From contig JAMXBD010001437.1 of NCBI GenBank assembly GCA_024138025.1, positions 186,001 to 250,000 of the forward strand: a stretch of 64,000 bases of DNA, read 5' to 3'. A program made the position numbers and the translations under genes. Each line of letters begins with the position of its first letter. Position 1 is the stretch's first letter. This DNA comes from Combretum micranthum (taxonomy: Eukaryota > Streptophyta > Magnoliopsida > Myrtales > Combretaceae). Below, piece after piece: positions 11,722 to 22,381 of this stretch. The notes beneath the pieces were generated by a model that had not been told where the DNA came from, ran no database searches, and saw only the letters and a program-made list of their open reading frames with translations.

Positions 11722-12594
11722 GTAAGTCAGTCTACTCGTTTTCCATCATTTTTTTTTCTTTTCACACTCATGTTGTTGATGTAATGGGGTTGCTGAAATT
11801 TGTAATTGAAAGATTGATGAAAGTGATGTGGGATGAGATGATCGATTAGTTAATGGGTTGGCCTTTGGGTTTCAGAACTTGTTCTTGTGATTGCTTAAAT
11901 GCAAAACTAGAATCAATTTGAGTCTAATTTCTTGAAAAACTGGCATTGTTCATGCACTTAGGGTTTATGCCGATTATGTTAAGGAATTTGGGGCTTTTGT
12001 GATTTTAAGAAATTTATGGTTCTTACATTTCATATATGTGGTGAATGTTGAATTGAAACAAGCTAATGGAACAATTTCACAATTTAGGATTATGCATCGA
12101 GATTGTGGAAAATTATTTTTTTTTTTTTTTTGGTTTCCATGCGTTAGAACAGATTTGATGTTCTAAATTGGTTTAGGTATGCTTCTCAATAGTTTTAAAA
12201 GACATACGTGTTGATTTGTTTTCCCCATGTAATTTGAATGAATCATAAATAACGGTTAAAAATTAAGCTGCTTAGTTTACGTTGGCAGCTTTGAATCCAA
12301 CTTGCAAAGTGTAAAAGCATGACAAAAAGTTGTAAGATCTAGTTCTTAGTGATACCATGCCTATGATTCTAATTAACTCAATTCTATGTTATATCATGTT
12401 TTTGGCATAACAATCTAAGCATACAACATAGATTGATATGGATAGAGTACTAATTGGGAATTTTGCTTGGAAGATGACTTATAAATGCCTAGTTCCTACA
12501 TGTTCTATTCCTCAAGTTGATAGATATAAGCATTTGTTGAGTTCACATTACCAATGGTGCTTGAATTATCTTTAACATGAATTTTTTTTTTTAG
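11722..12594 (+). other. Predicted leader intron of Athila-A ORF3
   Basis: The donor CTCAA|GTAAGT matches the plant consensus. The acceptor is a long T run followed by AG, ending one base before the ORF3 ATG at 12596. The intervening 873 bp are AT-rich and non-coding. The other two Athila copies have equivalent donor and acceptor pairs in the same position, which makes the call stronger than the single copy would. Confidence 0.6.
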
Positions 12595-12595
12595 G

Positions 12596-13697
12596 ATGCC
12601 ACCCAAAAAGCTCAATCCAAAGAGGAAGAAGCAAAAGACCAATGAAGCCTCTACTTCTGAAGCTCCAGACTTACTTTCAACAAAACCTTATGTAAAGTAG
12701 AGGAAAAAGAGGCTTCAGAAGATGAGTATTATGAACCATCAATACTTGGACTGAGAGCTTTTGTGAGAGTATGGGATGGAGAAAAGAATTCAACAGAAGT
12801 TGGCTGACAAGGCTTGGTTTAGGTTGTTTGCACTCAATGAACGAGTACAGAGATGTTACCATTGAGTTTTTATCCACCATGATGATAGAGAAGAAGGATA
12901 ATATGCACACATTGACTTTTCAGGCTTATGGCAAGGTCAATGAGCTTGAGCTGAAACAAGTTGGAATGTTCTTAGGACTCTATGATTATGTTGATGAAGA
13001 TCAGTAAGAAGATCTTCCAAATTCTTAGCCTAAGGAGATGACCCCTGAGAAGTTTTGGCTTCAGATCATTCACCTAGGGGAAGGAAGCTTTTGTGCCTTC
13101 CAAATCACTGTCCACCACTTTCACATCTATGGAGCACAAGTTGCTCCATCATATTCTAGCCCACACCATCTGTTGTAAAAAGACTAGTCACAGCAAAGTG
13201 ACCAGTTTTGATATGATGTATTTGTATAGTATGACTGAGGGTATAGAATTGATCTTGGTGTGGAGGTGATTAATTTCATGGATAGGAAAGTGACAGATAC
13301 TAGGTTGAGGTTTATTTTATGTAGAGGGTATATTACAACCTTGCTGAAAGGAATGTCACTTTTTGAGCAACCTAAAGGAGATGAAGGATACAAATGCAAG
13401 AAGATCTCTGTTGTACCATTCAGGACTTTGGGGTTATCTAAGGAACCCACTAGAGTCAATTAAGATGAAGAGACAAAAGCCCCCCAGATTCTTCCTACTG
13501 AGATAGGTTCCACTTCTCATCCTTCTCCTGTACATGAATCTATAAGTGGATATGCAGATTTGAGACAAGAAATTAGAGAACTCAAGAAGGAACACATGCA
13601 AGAAAGGAAAAAGAATAAAAGATTCAAGACTACACTGTTCAAAATGCTGAAATCTGCCATTTCTTGCATGAATCCAGCAGTAGCAGAGGGATTTTAG
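12596..13697 (+). pseudogene. Athila-A ORF3 (post-pol ORF), broken
   Basis: Homologue of the ORF3 proteins at 38955 and 60939. It starts MPPKKLNPKRKKQKT, a basic NLS-like stretch. The conserved core has YRDVTIEFLSTM (about 12850-12890), GMFLGLYDYVDE (about 12963-13000), LLHHILAHTI (about 13140-13175), DLGVEV and RGYITTLLKGM (about 13325-13355). The C-terminus has a charged helix (RQEIRELKKEHMQERKK) and a KRFKTTLFKMLKSA motif. Stops near 12700 and 13005-13030 and frameshifts break it. The family resembles the plant transposon protein domain found beside Athila pol genes. Biochemical role unknown, and no membrane segment is visible. Confidence 0.75.
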
Positions 13698-15331
13698 TAC
13701 TAAACTTCGAGTGAGCAGACCAGTAGTCCAAAACAAGAAAGCTAGAGTTCCTGCTAGCTTTCTATTTCATTATGTTTTATTTTCTACTTTTACTATTGGT
13801 TTGTACTTTCTTAAGCACCCATTTCTTTAGGTAGACTTTTTACTTTGGCTGCTAATCTATCCTTTAGGATAGTCTTTATTTTTTGCTTTGTTTGTTTGCG
13901 TGTTCGTTTTTTTGTCTTTGTAGATACAGGGTTGAGCTCCACAAGATAAATCCTTCTTTAATTGATGACTTGATGAGACTTCACCTTTGATTCTGAACCA
14001 TTGATAACAGGGAAGTACCAGTTTTCTTTCTTTCTTTCCTATATCTTTGTTTTTATTTTTTCCCTCTTTGGGTTGATCTAGGAACATGGGGACACTTTTT
14101 AATATAAGTATGGGGAAGGGATACTAGGATATAAAGATTGAAGTTGAGTATGATTTGCTGATTTATTTTACTATGAACATATACCATGCTTTAAACTTAT
14201 ATATGTCCTTTTAAGCTAAATTTTTGAAAATTTTTATTTAGAGATTGTACTAAATATTGTTGATAGCATCTGAAATTAAGGTGAAGTTGACTTGCAAGAT
14301 GCCTTACTCACCTACTGTTGTGATTAGTTTACTTAGTTGAAATTAAGCACTAAGATCTTTAAGGAACAAATTTACCTTGTATTTAGCTTTAGAATTGAAG
14401 GTTAGAGAGTAGGTTAAATTCTTAAGTAAAAAATAAATAGGTCTACTTCTAGGAAAAGATTAGTTTGTATATCTTCTTTTGAAGTGCTTTGAGAACATTT
14501 AACACCAAGTGAAAAAGATAGATGAAACTTTTTACTTAGGGATCCTTTTATTAAAAAAGTCTTTAATTTGTTGAAGCATTCAAAAACAAAGGAAAACAAG
14601 CATATCCTTTACTCTAATGACTTGGGTAACTGAGTTAAGATATCCAAACTTGAATTTTAGAGTGAGAGAGAGTTCGTAGGGGTTCTTTTAAAACCTAGTC
14701 ACTTGGGTGATAAGCCCAGGATGTGCCAACTCAATGAACTCACTATAAAGATAAGTGCAGAAAGACAAAAGTTCAAAATTTGAACTTTGAAAAAAAAAAA
14801 AAAGATATGAGCTGAAAAGAAGAGAGCTAAAACCCATCAAGAGGAAACAGAAAAGATGGAGGCTAAAACCTCTCCCTCTTCAGGCTAAATGTTTGAATGA
14901 ATGAAAAAAAAAAATATGAATGTAGAATCAATAAGTAAAGTAAGACTTATAATAAAGAGGGAGAAATGTAAGGAAAGAGTTGATATCACATGCTTTCACT
15001 AATTATTGTCTTATTTAGAAAGGTGATTAGAAGGATGATATGCTTGCTAATAACCAGTGAAGTTTAAATGGTGTTTTTCCTTAAAAGATTGAGTATTTAC
15101 TCTTGGACTAAGGTTCTATTGTTAAATGTTGGGATTAAAGTTTGTTTTGTTTAGATTAACTACCTAATTTGAATTATGGTAATCTAATCACATGAACCCA
15201 GCTTGGTTTGAGATCAAAAGAAAAGATGCTTGGGTTTTGAATGATAAAGTGTTGTACATTCTATGACAAATTTCCACTTCTTGTTCTTAATTATTTTTTG
15301 AGAACAAGCAAAAGTTCAAGTGTGGGGGAGT
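13698..15331 (+). other. Athila-A 3' non-coding region with conserved block
   Basis: Non-coding stretch between ORF3 and the 3' LTR. The part at about 14615-14850 is strongly conserved with 41155-41395 (Athila-B) and 62985-63215 (Athila-C): ATCCAAACTTGAAT, GGGGTTCTTTTAAAACC, GTCACTTGGGTGATAAG, GAACTCACTATAA and an AGCTGAAAAGAAG segment. Reading frames are not conserved between copies, so it is a non-coding conserved element. A CAAGTGTGGGGGAG polypurine tract ends the region. Confidence 0.75.
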
Positions 15332-17011
15332 TGGTAAAGACAAATTTTATTCAATTTTTATTATACGAATCATACTTAATTGTTATTGATTTTATAGAAA
15401 TCTTAAAGAAATGGTATTTATTTGCACTCATTGTGATATTTTAGGTTTTTGAGGACTTTTCATGCAATTTCAAGCAACTTAGAGGAGTTTTAAGCCAATG
15501 AAAAGAAGTGGAAAGTCAAAGTTCACTATGGAGGCAAGAAGGCTGTCAGCTTATAGCCGACCTAGCCATACCGGCTTACAACATCAGTCATCAATGATGG
15601 AACAACATCAGCCTTTAGTGGAAAATCAAGCTACGCTAGCCATTTCATGATCAAAGCCTCCGGCTTAGGAGACGACCTTCACCAAAGACAAACATTTGCA
15701 AGCAACATAGCCAGCTTTGACACCAGCTTTCATAAAAGGCCGACATCACAAAGATAAAAGCCGAAAGCCTTCTTTCCGGTGTAAGATGAAAGACGGCCTT
15801 TGAAGAGGAAAAGCTGCTGGCTTTGCCACTGGCTTACATGTTTTTCCAAAGCCATTGTTGGATAAGCTTAGAATGATGCGAATTTTCCTTGTTTTTCTTT
15901 ATAAAATAACTCCTTGAGTTGAGGAAAAAACCAAAACCACTTCATAGAGTAGATTTAGAGGAGATTAGAATTAGAAATTCTTGATAGATTTAGAGAGAAT
16001 TACATGCTCTTGTTGCTTAGCTTAGAATCCATCTTGGAGATCGAAGAGTATTGCTTTTAAGAAGCTTTTGTGGAGTTTTTGCTTCAGAGTTTTCATACAA
16101 TTGCTGAATTGAATTGGTGACTTCTGATCTATTATCTTTTATGCAATTCAATTTATTGATTTCATTGTTAAATATGAATTCTCTTGCAATTACTTTCATC
16201 TTTTGTGATTGTTTGTTTTTCTCCATGAGATTCTAAGTTATTATTGTGGGAATATGATGAAATCTTAGTTTATTTAAGGTGATTATTGTATTCATGTTAT
16301 AGAATTAATAGATCTATGGATTATTCGTGTTGTAATTCCTATGCTATAAGTCATGTTTCTTAGTTGAATTAGGTTTATAGTAATCTCAATGACCTGGAAA
16401 GGAAATTAGGGTTTATAGGAGTTTTTAATTGAGATTGAATAATAAGATGCAGGAGCTGAATTGTTTAATCTAATTAGAAATTTTCTTAGGTTTTAAAGCA
16501 ATGTTTTTTATTAATATCTCACTAAGGCATTAGGAGAAATTGATTAAGGCATTAGTTAATCATAGAACCGGGAGATTTATGATTATAAATTAGAGTCCAT
16601 GGTTAATTTATATAGTGGAACTAGTAAATTAATTTGTGGTTTTGAAATCTTGAAACTTGGGAAAGGATTAATGGTTTTTTAACAATTGTATATGAATACC
16701 CATAGAGCTATTAATTATTATAACATAATGACGATTTGATTAGTAAAACTAGGGTGGATTTTGTTTTCGCACATTCAATTGATATATTTCTCAATATTCT
16801 CTACATTAATTGACAATTTAGGATTAAGTAAACATTAGTCATTAAGTAATTAATTATATCAAATCTATTGCCTAAATAATAGTAGAATATAATACCGGTC
16901 TAGTAGTTAGAAAATCCTCATAGAACGATATCCCATTCATCACTGTATTACTTGGTTCGATCTAGTATACTTGCTAGTGATATTCACACTTATTTTATAT
17001 ATATATCTACA
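15332..17011 (+). repeat. 3' LTR of Athila-A
   Basis: It starts TGGTAAAGAC directly after the GTGTGGGGGAGT polypurine tract. Its first 60 bases resemble the start of the Athila-C LTR (CAATTTTTATT, then GATTTTATAGAAATC), so the two are related families. The 3' limit is approximate because no second LTR is available for comparison. Confidence 0.7.
15540..15909 (+). promoter_or_regulatory. LTR palindrome cluster and TATA-like box, Athila-A
   Basis: GCCGAC, ACCGGC, GCCTCCGGC, CCAGCTTT and related motifs cluster at 15540-15860 and are followed by TTTATAAAATAA at 15898-15909, a plausible TATA box. The same motif family reappears upstream of ORF3 at 11215-11555. Confidence 0.55.
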
Positions 17012-18094
17012 ATGGATCATATACCAAAAAATGCAAAAAAGTATATGGTCATTCTATTAGGGGAAAGGCATCTTTGATAGACTATGTGAAAAGAAAGGTT
17101 AGTTTTTTTGTATACAAATGTGTATTCAACTGCTCTAATATCATAGGAGCAATAGTATATAACAGGAGCACATCCATACGTTAGTAGAGAAGCTAATTCT
17201 GGTGCAGTCTTTCCAGTACAAGTTTCAAGTACGATCATGCAGGTAAACACAAAATTAAGCAAAATGTTAAGTAATAATTATAATAGTTCACGTGAATCTA
17301 TCAGTTTATGACAAAACACTTGGCACGAAATCGGGGTAGGATAACCAACTATTCTAGAAAAATTTAAGGAAATACTACAATAAAAGTTGTGCATATCTAT
17401 TCAGAAATATTGAGTTCATGGAAATTGGTTAATATGAGTGGATATGGCTCAAATAGATGTCTTCTTATGTCCTTCATAAGCAAAACAAATGCCGGCTATA
17501 CATTGAAATTAATTATAAAGGATCTAACTAGTTTTCAACTACTATGCTAATTACTATTTCACACCCTTGTCCTGAAAATTAACAATAGCAACAGTTGCAA
17601 TGAATATTAACTAAATTGCAACCTCTCTAAAGAATAATTCATCATTTGATCAAAGTCACAACAATAATGCATTATACGGGTTTCTCTCGTACCAATAGAA
17701 TTGGTATCCAAAAGTCATAGCATCACGGTTAGATTTATCCTCGATATTGATAATAGTAGTAGTAGTAAAGGCGAGGGAAATCTATTGATTTGTTGAATAT
17801 ATTTATAATTAAGAGATAAAGGCACAAGAAGAGAGATTAAAAACAATGTTGTGTTGGGTTTACTAGATTGGAATTGAAATTTCGTCCCTATTTCTGTGGA
17901 ATAGCTGCTCACTCTTTAATTTGTAATAAATTTTTGTATAAAATATAGTCTTTCTATGTAATATATAATAGATAAGGATTTTCTACTCTCCCTTTTACTA
18001 GAGGAACAACAATTCCTCATAAAAAAAAACTTTTTTTTTTCTTATGAAAAATATTCCTCATCATAATATAAAAGAATTGCTATTTTTTTCATTC
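17012..18094. other. Intergenic stretch, no gene called
   Basis: AT-rich sequence. The interval 17160-17245 reads as protein-like in more than one frame and has a GTAAAC donor-like site at its right edge, but the frame and strand cannot be settled and no family is recognised. Nothing else stands out. Confidence 0.4.
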
Positions 18095-18099
18095 TTACT

Positions 18100-18691
18100 T
18101 GACATAGCATATAGCATATAGCATGAAATCGATTTAGGGTTTATCGCAAGACCATTGAATCATGCACGATTGTCGGTTTGTAATCTTTAAATACGTATTG
18201 ATTCTAAGAATACGTAGATACCTGGCATCAAAAATCGAAATCCTACATACGAATTTGAAATTTGGAGTAAATTTGGAATAAAGAGCAAAACTAGATCTGT
18301 GAAATTCTATCCAAAAATATAAAAACTAAAATTGTCTTTTGCTTTGCCTTAGGACTTACATTTATAGTTGAGCTTGAAAGTTGCCAAAAAGAAAAAAAAA
18401 AAAAAGAAAACAAACCTCTATTAAATCCTATTAATGAAAACTATTAAATATCCTATTAAATACTATTAAAAGATATTGAAAAAAAGAAAAAATCTAGAAT
18501 ATCTCTAAATTACAAAAATTGAAAATTTCAAACAAGATACACCACTTTGTAAGCTAGTGGTGTAAATTAAATCATTGCTTCCCAAAGGCCAGCGGTGTAG
18601 GTGGTCTACATAGGATCTTCAACACTTGTTCCTTCTCACCATCCTTTGCCATTACTCCATTGCATCAATTGCCATCTCTTCCACTGCATCA
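18100..18691 (-). repeat. 3' LTR of the deleted gypsy element
   Basis: Read on the minus strand it begins TGATGCAGTGG after the polypurine tract and ends GCTATGTCA. It matches 19610-20180 throughout, with small indels. Confidence 0.85.
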
Positions 18692-18700
18692 TCCTCCCCA
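18692..18700 (-). other. Polypurine tract of the deleted gypsy element
   Basis: TGGGGAGGA on the minus strand, directly before the 3' LTR start. Confidence 0.75.
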
Positions 18701-18914
18701 GGATGGATAAAATTCGCCCTCAAATTTTAACCGTGTTACACAGGAACCAAATGGAATTAACTAGATAAACTTCAAATAAATTGATCCAACTTCGATATTT
18801 TCTTCATTCTTGGCCATTTTCTTCCTCAACAGCCTCCATATGTAGCCTATCCCGCCTACATGGTAATCGATCCAAGAACTCAATAGAAAATTCAGCTTAG
18901 TTCAGCTTTTAATC

Positions 18915-19441
18915 CTAACTCTTCACATGTTTACCCATGAGACTTCTCAACTCTTCATGTTCTGTAGGGCTTATTCGATAATGGGGATGGTTTTGAAGGG
19001 TCACACCTGGTTTTAAGTCGATCTGGTGTTGAATATCACATAGAGGTGCTAAGCCATCAGGCAATTCTTTAGGAAACACATCCCAAAACTCCTCCACTAT
19101 CAGAATGGCTACTCCAGGTAACTCTACTCCTCCTTCAACCTCCTTATCTACCAAAGCAAACACAATATCAAAATTATGAATCTCCTCCTCAAATATGGCA
19201 TCTCCAGTCACAAGTTTTTCTTCAATATGTTCTTCATCATAAATTGGTTCATCATTAACTCCTGCTTCAAAGACATCTCTTCATCTTCCTCATAAGCATC
19301 AAAGATAGGTTCTCCATCATGGTAGTCTTCGTCAATAGAAGAGGAATCATTATTTGCTTCCTCAAAATCTATATCATGCTTCAAATTAGGATTAGGGTTA
19401 GGGTTCCTACCTCTATTTTGATTCAGCACAAATATGTCCAT
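18915..19441 (-). pseudogene. Gypsy gag/protease-RT junction remnants
   Basis: Two short minus-strand coding pieces. The first (19441-19208) is Asn/Arg- then Asp/Glu-rich (NQNRGRNPNPNPN, then DGEPIFDAYEEDEE), like the linker region of plant chromovirus polyproteins. The second (19211-18915) has FWDVFPKELPDGLAPL, DIQHQIDL and HYRISPTEHEELR, the well-known N-terminal edge of gypsy RT. The catalytic RT core that should follow is missing: the sequence moves within about 200 bp to the polyprotein end and the LTR. Non-functional. Confidence 0.8.
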
Positions 19442-19593
19442 TCTCTCTATAATCTAATCCTTCATAATCTAAATCACCGATCAATGTCTACTCGATCCTT
19501 CAATCTAGATTATCATGATTGTAGATCTCATCCATTGCAGCATGATGTTGGTTAGCTTGTCTTTGGGTGCCAATGTTACCAAGAGCTAACCTG

Positions 19594-19605
19594 GCTCTTA
19601 TACCA
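19594..19605 (-). other. Primer binding site (tRNA-Met type), one mismatch
   Basis: TGGTATAAGAGC on the minus strand lies 4 bases inside the 5' LTR. It differs at one base from the usual TGGTATCAGAGC initiator-Met primer site. Confidence 0.75.
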
Positions 19606-19609
19606 ATTC

Positions 19610-20180
19610 TAACATAGCGTATAGCAAGAAATTGATCTAAGGTTTATCGCAAGGCCATTGAATCACGCACGATTACTAGTTTGTGACCTTCAAATATGTA
19701 TTAATTCTAAGAATACTAAGTACCTGGCATTAAAAATCGAAATCCTACACAAGAATCCGAAATTTGGAATAAAGATTAAAACTAGCTCTATGAAATTCTA
19801 TTAATAACTATCAAAACTAAAATTGTCTTTTGCTCAAAAAAGAAAAAAACATACCTCTATTAAAACATATTAATTAAAACTATTAAATATTCTATTAAAT
19901 ACTATTAAAAGACATTGAAATAAAGGAAAAATCCAAAATATCTCTAAAATTAAAAAAATTGAAAATTTCAAACAAGATACACCAGCTTGTAAGATAGTGG
20001 TGTAAATTCACTGTTGCTTCTCAAAGGCTAGCAGCGTAAAGATGAAGGTTGGTAGCATGGGCTTTCAAGGTCGGCAGTGTAGGTGACTAGTGGCTGGCAT
20101 AGGATCTTCAACACTTGTTCTTCCATTGCATCAATTTCCATTTATCCATTACATCAATTGCCATCTCTTCCACTAAATCA
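19610..20180 (-). repeat. 5' LTR of the deleted gypsy element
   Basis: Direct repeat partner of 18100-18691. Its inner end reads TA where the other copy has TG (plus-strand reading), a point decay of the terminal dinucleotide. Confidence 0.85.
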
Positions 20181-20185
20181 TTACT

Positions 20186-21438
20186 ACATTTTAATAAAGC
20201 GAACGCAGCATAATATAAAGTGGGATGCATTACTGCCTGTACAATTTGACTATCACTAAGCACATCTTAGAGGACATTTCCACATACTGTGCTGTTTTGT
20301 TCAAATATGGTCCTCGATGGATGGCCAAAAAAATGGTCCTCGATGATTAATATACAATTACTGGTCTACTTAAATATCACAAGTCCAAATCCCTGTAGGA
20401 ATTATATCATTAATATACTAGATTTTCTTTCTCTGAAATTTATTGCAAATTGACTTAGAAGAGAGCGATGGTATAAACAATGTAATAATATTAAAAGAAC
20501 AACGTATATTTAGCTCAAATGTATTCTTCAGCAACTACTCTTGAGTTGTGAGTAAAGCTCACTTAGAAAATCTTTGTTTTACTTGCTTTTTCACGTACAA
20601 ATAAGTTTGATGAGAATCATCCAATGGCCATTTTTTATTTGCTTGAATCAAGTGATGAGATTCGAATGTTACTTGATCATTTCACTAAAACCTCATCAAA
20701 AGAAATGATTGTTCCCTCCAATCAAATTAGTCACTTCATTAGAACCTCACCAAGTTTTGAAGCACTTTAATAGGACCTCACAAAGCCTATGTTTGAATCT
20801 CCATCCGCTGAGATCAGGACGAACTCTTGCACCACGAAACACTTTCAAATTAGCCACAATTTGTCCAGACCCAAGTTGCCATACCCGTTCAGTTTAGCCT
20901 TAACAAGGAAAAACCAAACCAAGTGAGGAATTATATACAGCTCAAAACACTTCGGAAAAATGTAGTAGATCAAGAAAAATATCCAATAGTTTTAATAAAA
21001 AATTACAAGCATTTTCATTTGTTTATTAATAAATACATCTCATGAGCTTACTTGAATCATATTTTTGTGAAAACCATTTGTTTTGTTTTCTTAAAATTAT
21101 AATTGAATTCTTTAGGTTTAATGGTTTTTCCTTGTTGATGAGGGCAAAATTTATCTCAAAATTAGCTCCTTCCAATCAAACGTCTGATGAACTTTTACGT
21201 TAAGAGGTTGTAGGATGGTACTTGATTCTTGAGAGAGATTTCTTAAAGTTTTGAGAGTTTGAAAAAGTGTTTAAAGAGAACACATTTCCAGCAAGTTTTC
21301 AATCTATAATTTTCGGCGAAACATTTTTTCCCCATGGACCTAAAAAAAAAAAAAAAAAGACAAATTCTACTTTAAGTGATAGAAAAAAGAAAATGGGCAG
21401 GGAAAAGGGAAAAACTCAGCTTAACCATATTACAAGCA
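20186..21438. other. Intergenic stretch, nothing assigned
   Basis: AT-rich sequence without a convincing coding region or repeat. A short segment (20700-20890) is open in one frame but matches no known motif. Confidence 0.4.
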
Positions 21439-21450
21439 TACTTATAGATA

Positions 21451-22080
21451 GATGTGTGTGTACTTCGGTTCCAAACTAAAACCAATACCGGCAGTTCCAA
21501 AACAGAACTAGACTAATGAGTTGATTCTAGAACCAATTAGGGCACTGTGGGTTTTCTGATTCCTAAGTGGTTTGTCAGCTCAGAATCGGATAGAACCATT
21601 GAGAAAAAAAATTAAAGAAACTAATTAAAAAGTAATATTAATTATACATTTATTAATGTTTAAAGTATTTTATGTTAATAGTATATTTTCTTTTTGGCCT
21701 CCAAGGTATTTTGTAATTTCACATTATTAATAATACAATTAATGTTTTGTGCATTTATACATAAATAAATGCGCATCCTAAACAGGCTGTTGAAAAAGTT
21801 GAATAAATGCTTTAATACTCTTAGAATGACTATTATTTTAAGTTTAAAATATATTTTACTAAAAATTAAAATTCATTAATTTATTTTTTTATTTAATTTG
21901 AAAAAAAAATCAGTGCTTCCATCGTTCTATGAAACTGGTCTAGAACTAGTTCGAGAACCATCAGTTCTATAGAACCGGAACAAAATCGTGGGAGATGGTT
22001 TTGGTCTTGGTTCCTTAATTTTAAGACTCGAACTAGCGGTTGCAGTTCGGTCCAGTTTGGTTCCAAAATGTTGAGAAGTC
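21451..22080. mobile_element. Possible non-autonomous TIR element (about 630 bp)
   Basis: The two ends are GGTTCC/GGAACC-rich and form an imperfect inverted repeat: CCAAACTAAAACC near 21471 against CCAAACTGGACCG on the minus strand near 22060, continuing to AGTTC. The 12-bp direct repeat TACTTATAGATA abuts both sides (21439-21450 and 22081-22092), although hAT elements normally give 8 bp. A third copy of the 12-mer at 22114-22125 weakens the TSD argument. No coding capacity. Confidence 0.35.
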
Positions 22081-22174
22081 TACTTATAGATAAATCTTTT
22101 TTTTTAACCATCTACTTATAGATAATTTGATAGTGAACATTGTGGCTTTTATATATAATGAAGTTTAAACGAGG

Positions 22175-22220
22175 TCTCTCTCTCTCTCTCTCTCTCTCTC
22201 GCTCTATATATATATATATA
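22175..22220 (+). repeat. (TC)n then (TA)n microsatellite
   Basis: About 13 TC units followed, after GC TC, by about 8 TA units. Confidence 0.9.
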
Positions 22221-22259
22221 AGAAGGAAGTTTAAACGAGAAATTTTTCTTGTTAAGATT

Positions 22260-22381
22260 GATTATACAGTTAATTAAAAGTAAGCATATACAAACTTTTA
22301 AAAGTTATTGAGGGGCCATTAATTATACAGCTAATTAAAAGTAAGCACATAGAAAGTTTTAAAAGTTATTGAGGGGCCATT
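22260..22381 (+). repeat. Tandem duplication of a 61-bp unit
   Basis: Two adjacent copies, both ending GTTATTGAGGGGCCATT and differing at only a few positions, so a fairly recent slippage or unequal-exchange event. Confidence 0.9.

Larger units (their letters stand above)
10610..17011 (+). mobile_element. Athila-A: 5'-truncated Ty3/gypsy Athila-type element
   Basis: It begins inside the integrase C-terminal region and runs through the post-pol hairpin, a GC-rich palindrome array, an intron-like leader, a decayed ORF3, a conserved 3' non-coding block and a polypurine tract into one LTR. Every landmark aligns in order with the two fuller Athila copies in this window. The LTR and primer half of the 5' side, gag and most of pol are gone. 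The 5' edge fades gradually by decay rather than at a clear junction, so 10610 is approximate. The 3' end is estimated from a CA near 17011. Confidence 0.82.
18100..20180 (-). mobile_element. Internally deleted Ty3/gypsy element (2.08 kb) with TSD
   Basis: Two direct repeats of about 0.58 kb flank only 918 bp of internal sequence. On the minus strand the order is 5' LTR (20180-19610), tRNA-Met-type primer site (19605-19594), a gag remnant, a protease/RT-junction remnant, polypurine tract (18700-18692) and 3' LTR (18691-18100). Identical TTACT copies flank the element at 18095-18099 and 20181-20185. The core of RT, RNase H and integrase is absent, so it is a deletion derivative that could only have moved with proteins supplied in trans. 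Confidence 0.87.

Noticed and set aside
17017..17262. Minus-strand open frame with a protein-like sequence beside the Athila-A LTR
   Set aside because: The plus strand gives equally plausible short exons over the same bases, so neither frame nor strand can be justified.
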